Counted from the stretch's first letter, positions 55,046-64,000 are shown. The stretch: 64,000 nt of DNA from Nostoc sp. S4 (GCA_029379225.1 JAQYWR010000014.1:1-64000); one strand, 5' to 3'. Program-made: numbers and translations. The notes: generated by a model not told the origin, from the sequence alone.

Positions 55046-55783
55046 TTAACGTCTGCCACCACCACGATGAGGCACTTCAGGCTGTTCTTGCTTTGTTTGA
55101 AGTGCAAATACTTCTTGATGCTGTTGCTGCTGAATTTTTTGCTGTGCGAACTTTACACGGGTACGCACTCCAAGGTCTGCATCTGTATCTAGCATTTGCT
55201 CAAGTCGATGTGTAATGCGCGAGGCTCCATCGGGTAAGGTAATGGCGTTGTTTACCGCCGCAGGCATCGCTTTTACTAGTGTTTCTAAACTCGTAACTGC
55301 TGCATAGCGTACCACCCACTCCGGATCTTCAGAAATTAGTAGTAGTGCGTCTATTACCTGAGTCTGGACAGATTCCACTTTCTCAGGTGGTAGTTGATAC
55401 CACCGCAATGTGCCTAATCCCCTAGCTGCTGCGCGGCGCACGCTCAAGGAAAAATCTGTTTTTGCTGCTTCTAACAACGTGTCTAGCGCCCGTAGATCCC
55501 CAATTCCCGCTAAAGCACGAATTGCCCAGGCTCTCGCCCCATAGTTGTAATCATCAATAAGTTTCAATAGTGGCGCTACTGCGGGTTCTCCGATGGCAAT
55601 CAATCCATCTACCGCCGCCACTGCCGCCCCCGGATTATTGTAACCCAAAGCTGCAATCAAAGTCGGAACAGATTCCTCTATACCAGCTGCTGCTAACTCT
55701 TGAACTGCGTCTAATAAGCGCTCTGAAGAATCCGCTTCTTCCACAGCACGAATCAATATTTGGGCTAGGTCACTGTTATTCAT
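55046..55783 (-). CDS. cpcF: Phycocyanin alpha phycocyanobilin lyase subunit CpcF
   Basis: CpcF forms a heterodimer with CpcE that attaches phycocyanobilin to Cys84 of CpcA. The protein is built of HEAT/PBS-lyase repeats such as AVDGLIAIGEPAVAPLLKLI and RAWAIRALAGIGDLRALDTL. Length (245) is slightly above usual because of a Gln/Arg-rich tail (KQEQPEVPHRGGGRR). It is 169 bases after cpcE, the last gene of the operon. Confidence 0.9.
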   Translation of the reverse strand: MNNSDLAQILIRAVEEADSSERLLDAVQELAAAGIEESVPTLIAALGYNNPGAAVAAVDGLIAIGEPAVAPLLKLIDDYNYGARAWAIRALAGIGDLRALDTLLEAAKTDFSLSVRRAAARGLGTLRWYQLPPEKVESVQTQVIDALLLISEDPEWVVRYAAVTSLETLVKAMPAAVNNAITLPDGASRITHRLEQMLDTDADLGVRTRVKFAQQKIQQQQHQEVFALQTKQEQPEVPHRGGGRR

Positions 55784-55952
55784 AAGAATTTTTCATGAGT
55801 TATTAGTGGTCAGCCCATTGTAGCTTAAGTTCTCCGTAGCTGACCTCATACATAAACCCCTAACCCTTCTTTTGCAGTCGGGTTGGGGGTTTATATTTGG
55901 TAAACATTTGGTTTTTAGGTATTAATGACAACTAATTTTCTCAAATTTAAGA

Positions 55953-56798
55953 CTATAACAGCGAGTCCATCAAATTCATGACTTTAATCGCACCTGCTGA
56001 TAAACTGCTTGCTGTTGTATGGTTAACTTGATGTTCTAGTAATCCTTTAAGAGAAATTAGTTTCAGGCTATTTTCTGCCAAAGTCTCAGCTATGGCTTCG
56101 GCGGCGGGTAGATATCCAATTGCTCCCAAGTCTGCTAATACTGCTCGACGCAGTTGTAATTTATCACCAGCCAAAGCCTGTACCAATCGTTGTGCGTAAC
56201 TTGGTTCTTGGGTTAACTGATACATAGCTCGTGCGGCAGCATATTGCACTACTTCTATGGGATGCTCAAGAAACGGCTTCACCAAAGGGATGCACTCAGT
56301 TGCTTTCAACCTTCCTAAAGCTTCTAAAATAGCGTCGTAGGGTTGAGACAAATCAGGCTGCTTTGATTTGAGCTGTTCTCCCTCCAAGCCTGCTTTTAAT
56401 AGCTGACTCAGAGCGGGAATACAAACAGCATCGCCTAGCATCTCTAACGATTGTGCTGCTGCTTCCCGCACATAATAATCTGAGCAGTTTAGACAGGCAA
56501 TCAAAGGTACAACCGCCTGACGATCGCCAATTTTTCCCAAAGCCCTAGCTGCGTTCCGTCGTAGAGGATACCCTCCTTCTGGTGTTCTGTCGGCTTCATC
56601 CTCTAAGGCTTGGATTAATCCTGTAACCGCAGCAGGTTCGCACACCCGAAACCTACCCAACCACCAGGCAGCATAAAAGCGCAACCCTAAATCTTGACCT
56701 TGGAGATTGGCGATCGCTTGCTCTACTGTTAAAGATTCACCGTCAGCTAACTCACCCGTTAGTGATAAATCTTCAATTTTATGTGGACTTAGATTCAT
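55953..56798 (-). CDS. cpcE: Phycocyanin alpha phycocyanobilin lyase subunit CpcE
   Basis: CpcE is the second half of the E/F lyase. HEAT repeats are plain (LGLRFYAAWWLGRFRVCEPA, GYPLRRNAARALGKIGDRQA, DYYVREAAAQSLEMLGDAVC). ATG 56798 (MNLSPHKIEDLSLTG) is chosen over a start at 56843, giving 281 residues and a 20-base overlap with the end of cpcD, which suggests translational coupling. Confidence 0.9.
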   Translation of the reverse strand: MNLSPHKIEDLSLTGELADGESLTVEQAIANLQGQDLGLRFYAAWWLGRFRVCEPAAVTGLIQALEDEADRTPEGGYPLRRNAARALGKIGDRQAVVPLIACLNCSDYYVREAAAQSLEMLGDAVCIPALSQLLKAGLEGEQLKSKQPDLSQPYDAILEALGRLKATECIPLVKPFLEHPIEVVQYAAARAMYQLTQEPSYAQRLVQALAGDKLQLRRAVLADLGAIGYLPAAEAIAETLAENSLKLISLKGLLEHQVNHTTASSLSAGAIKVMNLMDSLL

Positions 56799-57051
56799 CA
56801 GAAGAAGGAGTGCTTTGTGGGCTATTTGTTTTACCCTCAGCATTCAATAGCTGAATACTGACTATTTTGCCACCTAAGCGACTAATCCGCTGCATTTCTT
56901 GATTCATCCGGTTCTCAGGCACTGTAATAAACTCAGTAGCACTAGAACGAATGGGATAGTCTACTTTTTGGGTTTCTTCGCTTTGACGTAAACCTACTAT
57001 TTCATACCGAAAGTAGCGGTTACTAGTTCTACCTGTAACTTGTCCTAGCAT
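56779..57051 (-). CDS. cpcD: Rod-capping linker CpcD
   Basis: CpcD is the small linker that ends the phycocyanin rods. The 90-residue protein is a single CpcD domain: NRYFRYEIVGLRQSEETQKV, FITVPENRMNQEMQRISRLG and GKIVSIQLL. The Ser-rich tail (SPQSTPSSDESKST) overlaps cpcE. Confidence 0.92.
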   Translation of the reverse strand: MLGQVTGRTSNRYFRYEIVGLRQSEETQKVDYPIRSSATEFITVPENRMNQEMQRISRLGGKIVSIQLLNAEGKTNSPQSTPSSDESKST

Positions 57052-57061
57052 AAATTTATTC

Positions 57062-57176
57062 CAAATTTAAAATTGTCATTAGTTTTTTGTCATTTGCCAT
57101 TTGTTTTTTGTTTTAAACTAATGACCAATGACTAATCACCAATGACTGACCAATGACTGACCAATGACTAATGACC
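57062..57176. repeat. TCATTTGTCATT/AATGACCAATGAC spacer repeat in the cpc operon
   Basis: The gap between cpcD and the adjacent linker gene is made of TTGTCATTAG, TTTGTCATTTGCC and repeated ACCAATGACTGACCAATGAC words. It is the same repeat type as inside mutS. Confidence 0.75.
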
Positions 57177-58046
57177 CTAAAGAGGTTTAACGCTGGCTAT
57201 TTTTCCACCTTGCTTTAGTACTCTTTGGAAGTAACTAGATAGTTCTTCGTATGGGATGACCACAGCTTGATTGACACGACGGACGCTAGGATATCCAGCT
57301 CCAAAAACGCCTGCCACTTCAACGCGGTAGAGTCTGCCTTCTTTACCAAAAGTTCCCGCACCACCGAAAGTGCTGTTGGGGGTAACGCCTTTGGCGGAAG
57401 CAAGGTAGGCAAAGCCAGAAGCACTACCAGAAGGAGCAACAACGGTAGATGAACCATTGCGACCTAATTCGACAGCTAGACGAGAAGAATTGCCTTTGAG
57501 TTGGGAGCGATCGCTACTGGCATAACCGCGATAAAGTTGGAATATCCGGCTAAATCCTACAGTTTTCTGTCCTGTTTGGGTTTCAAAACCGCGATAATAA
57601 GGAACTATATTTTCACCAAAGCTAGCTTGATACTCTGGCGAATCAATGTAGGAATCAATGTCGGCTTCATACCCCTTGGTTTGGTACAAGTCTAAGTGAT
57701 AGACTACGTCTGACTCATCATAGGGGGCACGACCCAACAAGTGTTTGTAGTTCAACTCAATCACGCGAGTCTGAAAACTGTTGTAGAAAAACTTCGATTT
57801 GTACAGTTCTGATTTAGCTACTTGACGTACAAATTCTTGAACTGTATTCTTTCCATCACGCAGGATGGATTCAGCACTTGTGAGGCGCTCAGATTGCATT
57901 AAGTAATCATTGCCCAACAACTGACGATAGACAGCAGATATTACCCTTTCTATGTCTTCTTTAGTTGCATTTGGACGCAATTCTACAGGAGCGTTATCAC
58001 TAAAAGCTTCTGTTCCTAAACGGGAAGCTGCTGTTGTAATAGCCAT
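57177..58046 (-). CDS. cpcC: Phycobilisome rod linker (CpcC type), second copy
   Basis: The 289-residue rod linker has an N-terminal PBS-linker domain (about 20-175; [60 protein letters not shown]) and a C-terminal CpcD-like domain ([11 protein letters not shown] ... [10 protein letters not shown]). It joins phycocyanin hexamers in the rod. A Gly/Ser/Ala-rich linker connects the domains. In Calothrix the equivalent pair of genes is called cpcH/cpcI. Confidence 0.92.
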   Translation of the reverse strand: MAITTAASRLGTEAFSDNAPVELRPNATKEDIERVISAVYRQLLGNDYLMQSERLTSAESILRDGKNTVQEFVRQVAKSELYKSKFFYNSFQTRVIELNYKHLLGRAPYDESDVVYHLDLYQTKGYEADIDSYIDSPEYQASFGENIVPYYRGFETQTGQKTVGFSRIFQLYRGYASSDRSQLKGNSSRLAVELGRNGSSTVVAPSGSASGFAYLASAKGVTPNSTFGGAGTFGKEGRLYRVEVAGVFGAGYPSVRRVNQAVVIPYEELSSYFQRVLKQGGKIASVKPL

Positions 58047-58079
58047 TGGTAATTATCCTTTTGTACTTCATAATTGGGA

Positions 58080-58200
58080 AAAGTTAGGAGTTAGGAGTTA
58101 AAAAGTTGAGAGTTAAGAATAAAGTTGGAGTTAGGAATTCAAAACTTCTAACTTCTAACTCTTAATTCCTAACTCCTCACTCCCGACTCATTTATTCCCC
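58080..58200. repeat. 'Ttaggagttagg' spacer repeat between the two rod-linker genes
   Basis: The gap reads AGTTAGGAGTTAGGAGTTAA, then inverted TTCTAACTCTTAATTCCTAAC phrases ending CTCCTCACTCCCGACTC. The two arms could fold into a long imperfect hairpin. Confidence 0.75.
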
Positions 58201-58202
58201 AT

Positions 58203-59015
58203 TTATACAGGTGTAATGCTCACTACTTTACTGCCCTTACGATTGAGCTGCTGTAGTTTACTCGATAGTTGTTCGTAAGGCACAACCAATTCCGCTGTAG
58301 CGCGCCGCACTACCGCTGAGTTCGGGGAAGCTGATTGTAGGACTCTGATTCGATAAGTTTCTCCTCTACCACCAGTAGAGAGGCCTGTTAAGGCTCCTGT
58401 AGAGGCTGGGTAAATCGGTGAGGCGAGATTCTTAGCGACTTCCCAGGTTAGCTGTCCTTGTTTTTTTCCTTGAGCGCGATCGCTGCTGGCATAACCCCGA
58501 TACAGTTGGAACAATCGGCTATAGCCAACATTTTTCTGTCCTACTTGACTCTTGAAACCCCGATAGTAAGGCACAATATTCTCGCCAAAACTTTCAAGAT
58601 ATTCTCTTGAGTCAATGTAGGAGTTAATTTCAGCTTCGTAACCTTGTGAGTTGTAAAGCTCAACATGGTAGGAAATTTCTGACTCGTCTTCTGGGGCACG
58701 TCCCAATAAATGCTTATAATTCAACTCGATAAACCGAATTTGCGAGTTGGAGTAGAAAAACTTCTCACGATAAAGTTCTGATTGAGCAATGGCTAGCACA
58801 AATCCTCGAACTGAGATTACACCTTGCTGTAACAATGATTCAGCAGTGACTAGACGCTGTTCTTCTAGCAAGTACGCATTACCTAAAACTTGACGGTAAG
58901 CTGCTCGAATGATTACTTCCACATCCGCTTCAGTTCTATCGGGACGTAGTTCTGCCAGTCCTGAGTTTTCAATAGGTGCAATCCCTAATCTTGCTGCTTG
59001 TCCCAAAGCTGCCAT
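58203..59015 (-). CDS. cpcC: Phycobilisome rod linker (CpcC type), first copy
   Basis: This 270-residue linker has the same two-domain design: PBS-linker ([60 protein letters not shown]) and CpcD-like end ([20 protein letters not shown]). Apart from the initiator Met it contains no Met and no Cys. It follows cpcA after a long hairpin and is paired with the next linker gene, as in the cpcB2A2H2I2D2 operon of chromatically acclimating Calothrix. Confidence 0.92.
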   Translation of the reverse strand: MAALGQAARLGIAPIENSGLAELRPDRTEADVEVIIRAAYRQVLGNAYLLEEQRLVTAESLLQQGVISVRGFVLAIAQSELYREKFFYSNSQIRFIELNYKHLLGRAPEDESEISYHVELYNSQGYEAEINSYIDSREYLESFGENIVPYYRGFKSQVGQKNVGYSRLFQLYRGYASSDRAQGKKQGQLTWEVAKNLASPIYPASTGALTGLSTGGRGETYRIRVLQSASPNSAVVRRATAELVVPYEQLSSKLQQLNRKGSKVVSITPV

Positions 59016-59105
59016 TTTTAAACCTCCTCAGTTTTTTAGCTGCAAAACTGAAAATTTTTTAGAAAAATTTTTTCTAGTTTTTTAACAGTTTTTCAAAATA
59101 AAACT

Positions 59106-59166
59106 GCCCAGAAAGGTAAACCAACTCTTAGCTACTAGCCAATAGAGCTTGTTTGCCTTTCCGGGC
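59106..59166 (-). terminator. Large hairpin between cpcA and the first linker gene
   Basis: On the minus strand GCCCGGAAAGGCAAACAA pairs with TTGGTTTACCTTTCTGGGC around a loop of about 24 bases, followed by AGTTTTATTTT. It probably ends or stabilises the abundant cpcBA message while some transcripts read into the linker genes, as is known for cpc operons. Confidence 0.72.
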
Positions 59167-59178
59167 TAAATACACTCT

Positions 59179-59667
59179 CTAGCTCAGAGTGTTAATTGCG
59201 TAGTCGATGTAAGAATTGGCTTCTACAGCAGGATCGCCACTTAAACCGTGGTTAGCTTTGATGTACTTGAGAGCTTCAACGTACCAGCTGGGGGACAGGT
59301 CGAAGGTGCGGTTGATTTCAGCTAAGCCAGAAATCAAGAAGTCATCCAAAGGACCTGTACCGCCTACAACTAAGGAATAGGTGATAATCCGCAGGTAGTA
59401 GCCGATGTCACGCGCACACTTGGCTTTTCCAGTATTGGTAGAAGCAAAGTTAGGGCCTTGCTGTTGAGTGGTGTAGGGAAACTTGTTATACACCGCTTGA
59501 GCTGCGCCTTCTGTCAAACGTTGAGCGTTAGCAGTCAAGCTTTTTGCTGCTTCCATGCTAGCAGGAGCTTGGCGAAAACGACCAAAAGCGATTTGAAGTT
59601 CTGTGCTGGAGAGAAAGCGTCCTTGAGAATCGGCAGCTGCAACTGCTTCGGTAAGAGGTGTTTTCAT
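59179..59667 (-). CDS. cpcA: C-phycocyanin alpha subunit
   Basis: CpcA carries one phycocyanobilin on Cys84 ([14 protein letters not shown]). The start [20 protein letters not shown] and end [11 protein letters not shown] are typical, and the length (162) is right. It has only two Met (1, 38) and one Cys (84); several usual Met/Cys sites are replaced ([21 protein letters not shown]). A GGGAGATACTAAACCG ribosome site precedes the ATG. It lies 83 bases after cpcB. Confidence 0.96.
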   Translation of the reverse strand: MKTPLTEAVAAADSQGRFLSSTELQIAFGRFRQAPASMEAAKSLTANAQRLTEGAAQAVYNKFPYTTQQQGPNFASTNTGKAKCARDIGYYLRIITYSLVVGGTGPLDDFLISGLAEINRTFDLSPSWYVEALKYIKANHGLSGDPAVEANSYIDYAINTLS

Positions 59668-59750
59668 CGGTTTAGTATCTCCCTATTTACAATTTTGTTG
59701 AAATCTATTTTGTCAACTGACAATTGTTAGCTAATAGCTTCGATCTGGTA

Positions 59751-60272
59751 TTACGCTACAGCAGCAGCAGCTTGATCGAAGTAGCTTGCAACTTCAGCCA
59801 TCAGAGCGCTGCAATCACCTCTGGTGATACCGTTGGGGTCACCAGCAATTGCTAGAGCAGCATCTTTCATTTTTTGAACGCCAACTGCTACAGAAGCACC
59901 AGGAGTTCCTAGAGCCAAGTAGGTTTCACGCAGACCGTTCAAACAACGGTCATTGAGTACACTGGCATCACCAGCAAAGATTGCATAGGTAACATAGCGC
60001 AGGATGATTTCCATATCGCGCAAGCAAGCGGCATTTCTGCGGCTGGTGTAAGCATTACCACCAGGAGCAATCAACTGGGGTTGTTCAGCAAACAAAGCGC
60101 GAGCAGCGTTAGCAACAATCGCAGAGGAGTTGCTGGTAATCCGGTTTACAGTATCCGCACGCTTGTTACCATCTTTAACGATGGCGGTCAGGGCATCCAA
60201 TTGAGCTTGGCTGAGATATTCACCTCGTGCATCAGCTTGGGAAACTACTTTGGCAAATGCATCTAACACCAT
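59751..60272 (-). CDS. cpcB: C-phycocyanin beta subunit
   Basis: CpcB carries two phycocyanobilins, on Cys83 ([11 protein letters not shown]; Cys82 in standard numbering) and Cys154 ([11 protein letters not shown]; standard 153). The sequence [20 protein letters not shown] ... DQAAAAVA is typical, with the methylated Asn in GGNAYTSRR. An AGGAGATAAAAGCA ribosome site precedes ATG 60272. It is the first gene of cpcB-A-C-C-D-E-F. Confidence 0.97.
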   Translation of the reverse strand: MVLDAFAKVVSQADARGEYLSQAQLDALTAIVKDGNKRADTVNRITSNSSAIVANAARALFAEQPQLIAPGGNAYTSRRNAACLRDMEIILRYVTYAIFAGDASVLNDRCLNGLRETYLALGTPGASVAVGVQKMKDAALAIAGDPNGITRGDCSALMAEVASYFDQAAAAVA

Positions 60273-60721
60273 TGCTTTTATCTCCTAAATTTGCTTGATT
60301 AACAGACTCTTCGGACTTCAAACTGAGAAGTATTTTACCTTAAGTCTGAGTTGAGACTGTCTGACCAGATTGGGAAGACCAATAACAGACATCCAAGGTA
60401 TAAGTTTAATGTTTTCTGGGTTTCCAATTAAATTTTTTTTTACAAAACTTCATATTTCTATCAGGGATTTGAAAACCTGGTCAGTAGGCATTCTACTTAC
60501 CTTACGATGTTGTTTTTTCTTCCAAGTCCCCTTTATACAATGGTCTTGGGTCATTTTTTATTAAAAATTATTGTGATGTCTTTTAATTTGCTTTACATAA
60601 CTTAATATTTACATGTATATTTACTCAGAACATAAAGGGCATGGGTAAGAGGCAGAGGAGAAACACTTGGGATATTTCTTCTGTGCCCCTCTGCCGCCCT
60701 GCCAGCCTGCTCCTCTGCCCC
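60273..60721 (-). promoter_or_regulatory. cpc operon promoter and leader region
   Basis: The 449 bases upstream of cpcB must hold its promoter and leader. I did not find the L-box TTGCACA repeats known from chromatic acclimation, nor a certain -10 element. The far end (60640-60721) is a 'tctgcccctctgcc' type spacer repeat. Confidence 0.45.
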
Positions 60722-61468
60722 TTAGCGGACGGCTGTTAATTTTCTCTCCAAGTCAAATAAAAAGCCGTGGATATACTCTTCAGTCCATTCAGCACCATAG
60801 AAGCGCTTAAACATGCCTCGTGCTGGATCTTTTTCAGCGCGATATCGCAGGTAGCGCAGTTGGGCTTGCTCAATGGCTGCTAAATTTTGCGAATCTGTTA
60901 CAGTTTGTGCCTGCTCGACAAAATCCAGATACGCTTTCAAATAGTCCTTGAAAGCTGCAAACACTTGAGTTTCTACTACAACGGTTTCTTGGGGACGAGT
61001 CCACAAAAAAGCAGGAGAGAAAAAGGGTCGTGCTTCTTCGGGAAAATCTCCTCCCCAAGTCAGATGTTGTTGATGAGCGTGGAAAATGGGCAGGATTGGT
61101 TGAGTATATTTTGCTTGATATGCTGGGTCATCTCGAAATAGGGGTTGCATATCCAAGGCAATAAGGTGTCCTCCTGGCAATGTCACCAAATCTGCTCCAA
61201 AAAAGGGCAAGTCATAGTTGAGGTGGGGGAAAATCACAAAATTGAGTACTTGCAGCGAATTGCCACCTTGTACGTGAGCTGCACGAATTTGCCGCAATTT
61301 TGGGGTTTGAAAGGCATAACTTGTGGTGACAACCTCTTCCTGATTCTTTCCTTTGCCCACAGTAGCGCTCTTGGACTCGAACCCAATGGGGATAGGATAG
61401 GGTTGCAAATCCAAACGCGATCGCATGTAGGCGATCGCATAATCAAGAAATGGCTGATAAAGTGTCAT
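60722..61468 (-). CDS. pebB: Phycoerythrobilin:ferredoxin oxidoreductase
   Basis: PebB reduces 15,16-dihydrobiliverdin to phycoerythrobilin with ferredoxin. The segments [55 protein letters not shown] and [20 protein letters not shown] fit PebB rather than PebA, from remembered sequences. It follows pebA, the usual gene order. Length 248. Confidence 0.88.
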   Translation of the reverse strand: MTLYQPFLDYAIAYMRSRLDLQPYPIPIGFESKSATVGKGKNQEEVVTTSYAFQTPKLRQIRAAHVQGGNSLQVLNFVIFPHLNYDLPFFGADLVTLPGGHLIALDMQPLFRDDPAYQAKYTQPILPIFHAHQQHLTWGGDFPEEARPFFSPAFLWTRPQETVVVETQVFAAFKDYLKAYLDFVEQAQTVTDSQNLAAIEQAQLRYLRYRAEKDPARGMFKRFYGAEWTEEYIHGFLFDLERKLTAVR

Positions 61469-61610
61469 TTTAACTATCAGGTATAAAATTGAAACTAGTA
61501 AAGATTCATTTTGGGCATGAGTTAAGATTTAAGAACAAAACCGGAGACGTTTGGGATACTCCGGTTAGTAATTCTCCCCCCAAGCGCCTCTGCTCCCCAT
61601 ACCCTTGCGG

Positions 61611-62345
61611 TCATCTTTTACTTGCACTGACTGCTAAAGGCACAGCATCTTCAAATAAAAACTCGTGGAGAAAGCGTTCTGCCCACTCATGACCAAAGTA
61701 ACTGCTAAATAGTCCAGATGCGGGGTCGCGGTCTGCACTATATTGGTCATAGTCTTTTTGAGCTTTAACAATTCGCTGGATATCTTCTCTTTCTTGGAGT
61801 GGTTGAGCGTTTGCTAGCATTTGCCAATACAAATTTAAATAATCCTGAAACGCTGCAAAAACTCGCGTTGCTACTGTTTGAGCATCTGTTTTGGCAAATA
61901 ACAGGTATTTAGAAAAATATTGGTTAGCATCGTAAAACTTCATTTCTAAGTTTTGCGATAAATCTGGGTATTTATCATGCAGAGATTTCAGCGGAAATAT
62001 ATATTTTTTCTGATAATCTTCATCTTGAAACAAAGGCTGAAAGTCAAGGACAATCAAGTTTTTAATTTTACCAAAGGATAAAAAATCAATCCCTAATAGC
62101 GGTAAATCATAGTGATGGCTAGGATAAATCACACTGTTAAAAATTTGGGCGCTTTCTCCAGCATCAATATATGTATAGCGAATTTTCCGCAGCTCTTGAG
62201 ATTGGTGACACCAGCTACGAATGGTTGCTGGGTTTCTGCCGCGATCGCTAACTTTGAATTCTAAACCAGGTGGAATAGCCCTACTTTCTAAATCAAAGCG
62301 TTCAAATAGCTCTTTTTCTAAAAATTCCAGGAAAGGCTTATACAT
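61611..62345 (-). CDS. pebA: 15,16-Dihydrobiliverdin:ferredoxin oxidoreductase
   Basis: PebA reduces biliverdin to 15,16-dihydrobiliverdin, the substrate of PebB; the two channel the intermediate. Characteristic parts are IRSWCHQSQELRKIRYTYID, DLPLLGIDFLSFGKIKNLIV, ANQYFSKYLLF and DPASGLFSSYFGHEWAERFL. ATG 62345 (MYKPFLEFLEKELFERF) was preferred to a start 72 bases further upstream. It lies 142 bases before pebB and after cpeS. Confidence 0.9.
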   Translation of the reverse strand: MYKPFLEFLEKELFERFDLESRAIPPGLEFKVSDRGRNPATIRSWCHQSQELRKIRYTYIDAGESAQIFNSVIYPSHHYDLPLLGIDFLSFGKIKNLIVLDFQPLFQDEDYQKKYIFPLKSLHDKYPDLSQNLEMKFYDANQYFSKYLLFAKTDAQTVATRVFAAFQDYLNLYWQMLANAQPLQEREDIQRIVKAQKDYDQYSADRDPASGLFSSYFGHEWAERFLHEFLFEDAVPLAVSASKR

Positions 62346-62525
62346 AGAGCATGACTCATTAACCCTTGCATGAAAATAAAGGATGTGAATCATACACGTC
62401 TCATTTCTTAGAAACAAAGCAACATTCCTTAATAGGGATTAAGGATTGGGCAAACAGCGAGTGTGGGAGGCTTGGTTACAGGATGAGAAGCTTTTCTATA
62501 ATCTCCCCACACTTCCTCATCTCGT

Positions 62526-62579
62526 GGTTGGTGAGTTTCGACTACGCTCAACTACCGCCAAGTCGAACCACATCTCCCT
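62526..62579 (+). repeat. 54-bp dispersed repeat, copy 2
   Basis: It matches 24646-24699 with one difference (C for T at 62549). It fills the spacer just after cpeS. Confidence 0.88.
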
Positions 62580-62584
62580 ACTCC

Positions 62585-63166
62585 CTATTCCCGAGCATGG
62601 TTTTGACTAATCATTTGCTCCAACACTTGTTGGGAAACACAACGACGCTCAGAACAATAAGTCATCAAGTTGACTCCGCTCATCATTCGCACGGTACTAA
62701 CCCTGACACGAAAATCATCAGTCACAAACCAACAACGTTCTTGACCTTGGTTGTTGTCATAATCAGTGTCAATCGTCAACACTCCATCATCAGCAAATCG
62801 ATACCGACTGACAACCGGAATGCTCTCTACATAGCCTTGATTGCGGATTAATTTTCCAGAAAGCCTTGTTTCATCATCGGGAATATCAACTAAAATGGCA
62901 GCATTGTCAGTGTTCGGTGGCCTAGTGTCTAGGTTAGCCTGCCATGCAAAGCTAGCACCCCCAGTTGCTTTATCTGGCTCTATTCCTTGTACTTTGCAGA
63001 CTTCTTGGACTTTAGGATCGTCTTTTTGTATGACTGTAACAATTAAATTCGATTCACCCGATTCATCTGCGGCTGAGTCAAAGTGATGAACCGAACGTTC
63101 CGTAAACCATGTCCCCTCACTTTTACGGAAAAAGTCAATCATTGACAAGGGTGGTATTATGTGCAT
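62585..63166 (-). CDS. cpeS: Phycoerythrin chromophore lyase CpeS
   Basis: This S-type lyase (CpcS/CpeS family, lipocalin-like barrel) attaches phycoerythrobilin to phycoerythrin. It reads MIDFFRKSEGTWFTERSVHH, FDSAADESGESNLIVTVIQK, SRYRFADDGVLTIDT, ERCWFVTDDFRVRVSTVRMM and LMTYCSERRC. ATG 63166 (MHIIPPLSMIDFF) gives 193 residues, the family length; an upstream start at 63259 adds a non-conserved leader. Being next to pebAB supports CpeS rather than CpcS. cpeBA are not in the window. Confidence 0.88.
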   Translation of the reverse strand: MHIIPPLSMIDFFRKSEGTWFTERSVHHFDSAADESGESNLIVTVIQKDDPKVQEVCKVQGIEPDKATGGASFAWQANLDTRPPNTDNAAILVDIPDDETRLSGKLIRNQGYVESIPVVSRYRFADDGVLTIDTDYDNNQGQERCWFVTDDFRVRVSTVRMMSGVNLMTYCSERRCVSQQVLEQMISQNHARE

Positions 63167-63675
63167 ATAGTTTGAAACCTCGTTTTTTAAAACAATATCT
63201 TTGGTAAAATCTTCATTTGTAGTCCTATGCATTAATATCTGCATTCTTGCACTATGCACAAATAGTAACTAAGTCGGCGTAAATAATTTTTGTTGGCATA
63301 AAATAATAAGCGATAACCATCAGGATTTTAGCTTAGTTCATTTTTCTTCACATAATTTAATTTTATTCTGCCTATTTACTACATTGTCTTATTTGTATTA
63401 ATTATTTTTACTGATGTAAAATTTCTAGATGATAATTTGCATTGTATCCTTTTTGGTTCCTATAGTTAAAGAATTATTCCAATTGCTGTTGTTAGTTTTA
63501 TCTACTTTTTCAATAAGTAAATTAACGAAGCAAAAGCAGTTTTATCTCAACCTCTGATAATTTGGTTCAGATGTTCATTGCTGTAATTGGCTTTTGCTTG
63601 CTTCTAAGCAATAAGATGAATCTTGAATCTAGCTAAAGTGTAAAATAACTCCAAAAGTTCTACTTTAATTACCTA
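63167..63675. other. A+T-rich divergent spacer
   Basis: About 500 bases lie between cpeS (minus) and the pentapeptide-repeat gene (plus). It holds the promoters of both; no specific site was identified. Confidence 0.5.
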
Positions 63676-64000
63676 ATGACAAATAGTGAAATTCACCTAA
63701 TTACCAACGAACGTCCCAGTCCAACTCCAGAAATATTAACAGCCTTGAAAGCAGGACTTCCTTTAGAAAAAGTAGATTTGAACGAATTCAATCTGCGGGG
63801 AGTTGATTTAAGACAAGCTAATTTGAGTCAAGCCAAGCTACTAAGAGCCGACCTCAGTCAGATGGTTTTGAGTAATGCAAATCTCAGTGGAGCCGATTTA
63901 CGAGGTGCTAACCTGCATGGAGCCGATTTGAGTGGAGCGAATTTGCAGGGAGCTTATTTAAACCGTGCTGACCTTCAACAAGCGAATCTCAGTGGCGCGA
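63676..64000 (+). CDS. Pentapeptide-repeat protein, cut by the window end
   Basis: From ATG 63676 the frame stays open to the window edge (108 residues). After an N-terminal segment (MTNSEIHLITNERPSPTPEI ... LKAGLPLEKVDL) it is made of A(D/N)Lxx repeats: GVDLRQANLSQAKLLRADLS and SGADLRGANLHGADLSGANL. These fold as a right-handed quadrilateral beta-helix. Such proteins are very common in cyanobacteria and mostly of unknown role. Confidence 0.88.
   Translation, partial: MTNSEIHLITNERPSPTPEILTALKAGLPLEKVDLNEFNLRGVDLRQANLSQAKLLRADLSQMVLSNANLSGADLRGANLHGADLSGANLQGAYLNRADLQQANLSGA

Noticed and set aside
54976..55215. 79-codon plus-strand frame overlapping the end of cpcF
   Set aside because: It lies opposite the well-supported HEAT-repeat gene cpcF and has no family features.
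57062..58200. Repeats in the cpc operon gaps as a CRISPR array
   Set aside because: The repeat words are short, vary in length and lack regular unique spacers; they match the dispersed spacer repeats elsewhere.
60273..60600. L-box (TTGCACA repeats) for chromatic acclimation upstream of cpcB
   Set aside because: The expected words are absent on both strands in this stretch.

Overview
The window comes from a cyanobacterium, most likely a filamentous Nostocales species (Nostoc/Tolypothrix/Calothrix-like). The evidence is a phycocyanin operon with rod linkers and lyases, phycoerythrobilin synthesis genes, psb30 (photosystem II), ycf35 and ycf46, sulfolipid genes sqdB/sqdX, a GAF-GAF adenylate cyclase, and very frequent HIP1-type GCGATCGC words. 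Short dispersed repeats are abundant and sometimes lie inside reading frames (mutS, recJ, omp85, a histidine kinase).

Layout. 1-4.9 kb: a decayed AraC regulator, a membrane-anchored GTPase, and an A+T-rich ATPase + PIN-like nuclease pair that looks like an accessory, possibly defensive, module. 5-14.2 kb: mutS, an F420-reductase-like NADP oxidoreductase, a Uma2/DUF820 protein, a secreted glycoside-hydrolase-like/pepsin-like fusion, a small GIY-YIG protein, a damaged IS5-family element, and directly downstream of it a PspA-like coiled coil joined to an acyl-carrier-like domain that lacks the phosphopantetheine serine. 14.2-18.7 kb: ycf35, ycf46, a ribbon-helix-helix-like protein, an FHA membrane protein and a lipoprotein. 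18.9-21.9 kb: sqdB - DUF4291 - sqdX (sulfolipid synthesis). 22-24.6 kb: adenylate cyclase. 25.7-33.7 kb: purC, then the outer-membrane block omp85 - lpxC - fabZ - lpxA - lpxB (beta-barrel assembly and lipid A synthesis). 33.8-40.5 kb: a solitary 5-methylcytosine methyltransferase, an orphan sulfate-binding lipoprotein with a candidate operator, and pstSCAB for phosphate uptake. 40.6-54.6 kb: recJ, psb30, a CxxC protein, two half-size UPF0016 transporters, a BtuF-like protein, a sensor kinase whose 5' end is broken, an RTX-protein remnant, a GNAT acetyltransferase, bifunctional putA and an HD hydrolase.

55-63.2 kb (minus strand) is the light-harvesting block. cpcB-cpcA-cpcC-cpcC'-cpcD-cpcE-cpcF encodes phycocyanin, two rod linkers, the rod cap and the heterodimeric lyase. 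Upstream of it lie cpeS-pebA-pebB, which make phycoerythrobilin and attach it to phycoerythrin. The phycoerythrin subunits themselves are outside the window. A pentapeptide-repeat gene runs off the right edge.

The less conventional items are the serine-less PspA/ACP-like fusion, the ATPase-PIN pair, the hydrolase/pepsin-like fusion, DUF4291 inside the sulfolipid cluster, and the in-frame capture of dispersed repeats by DNA-repair and outer-membrane genes. No tRNA, rRNA or CRISPR array was recognised. All family assignments come from reading motifs by eye; no database search was run.
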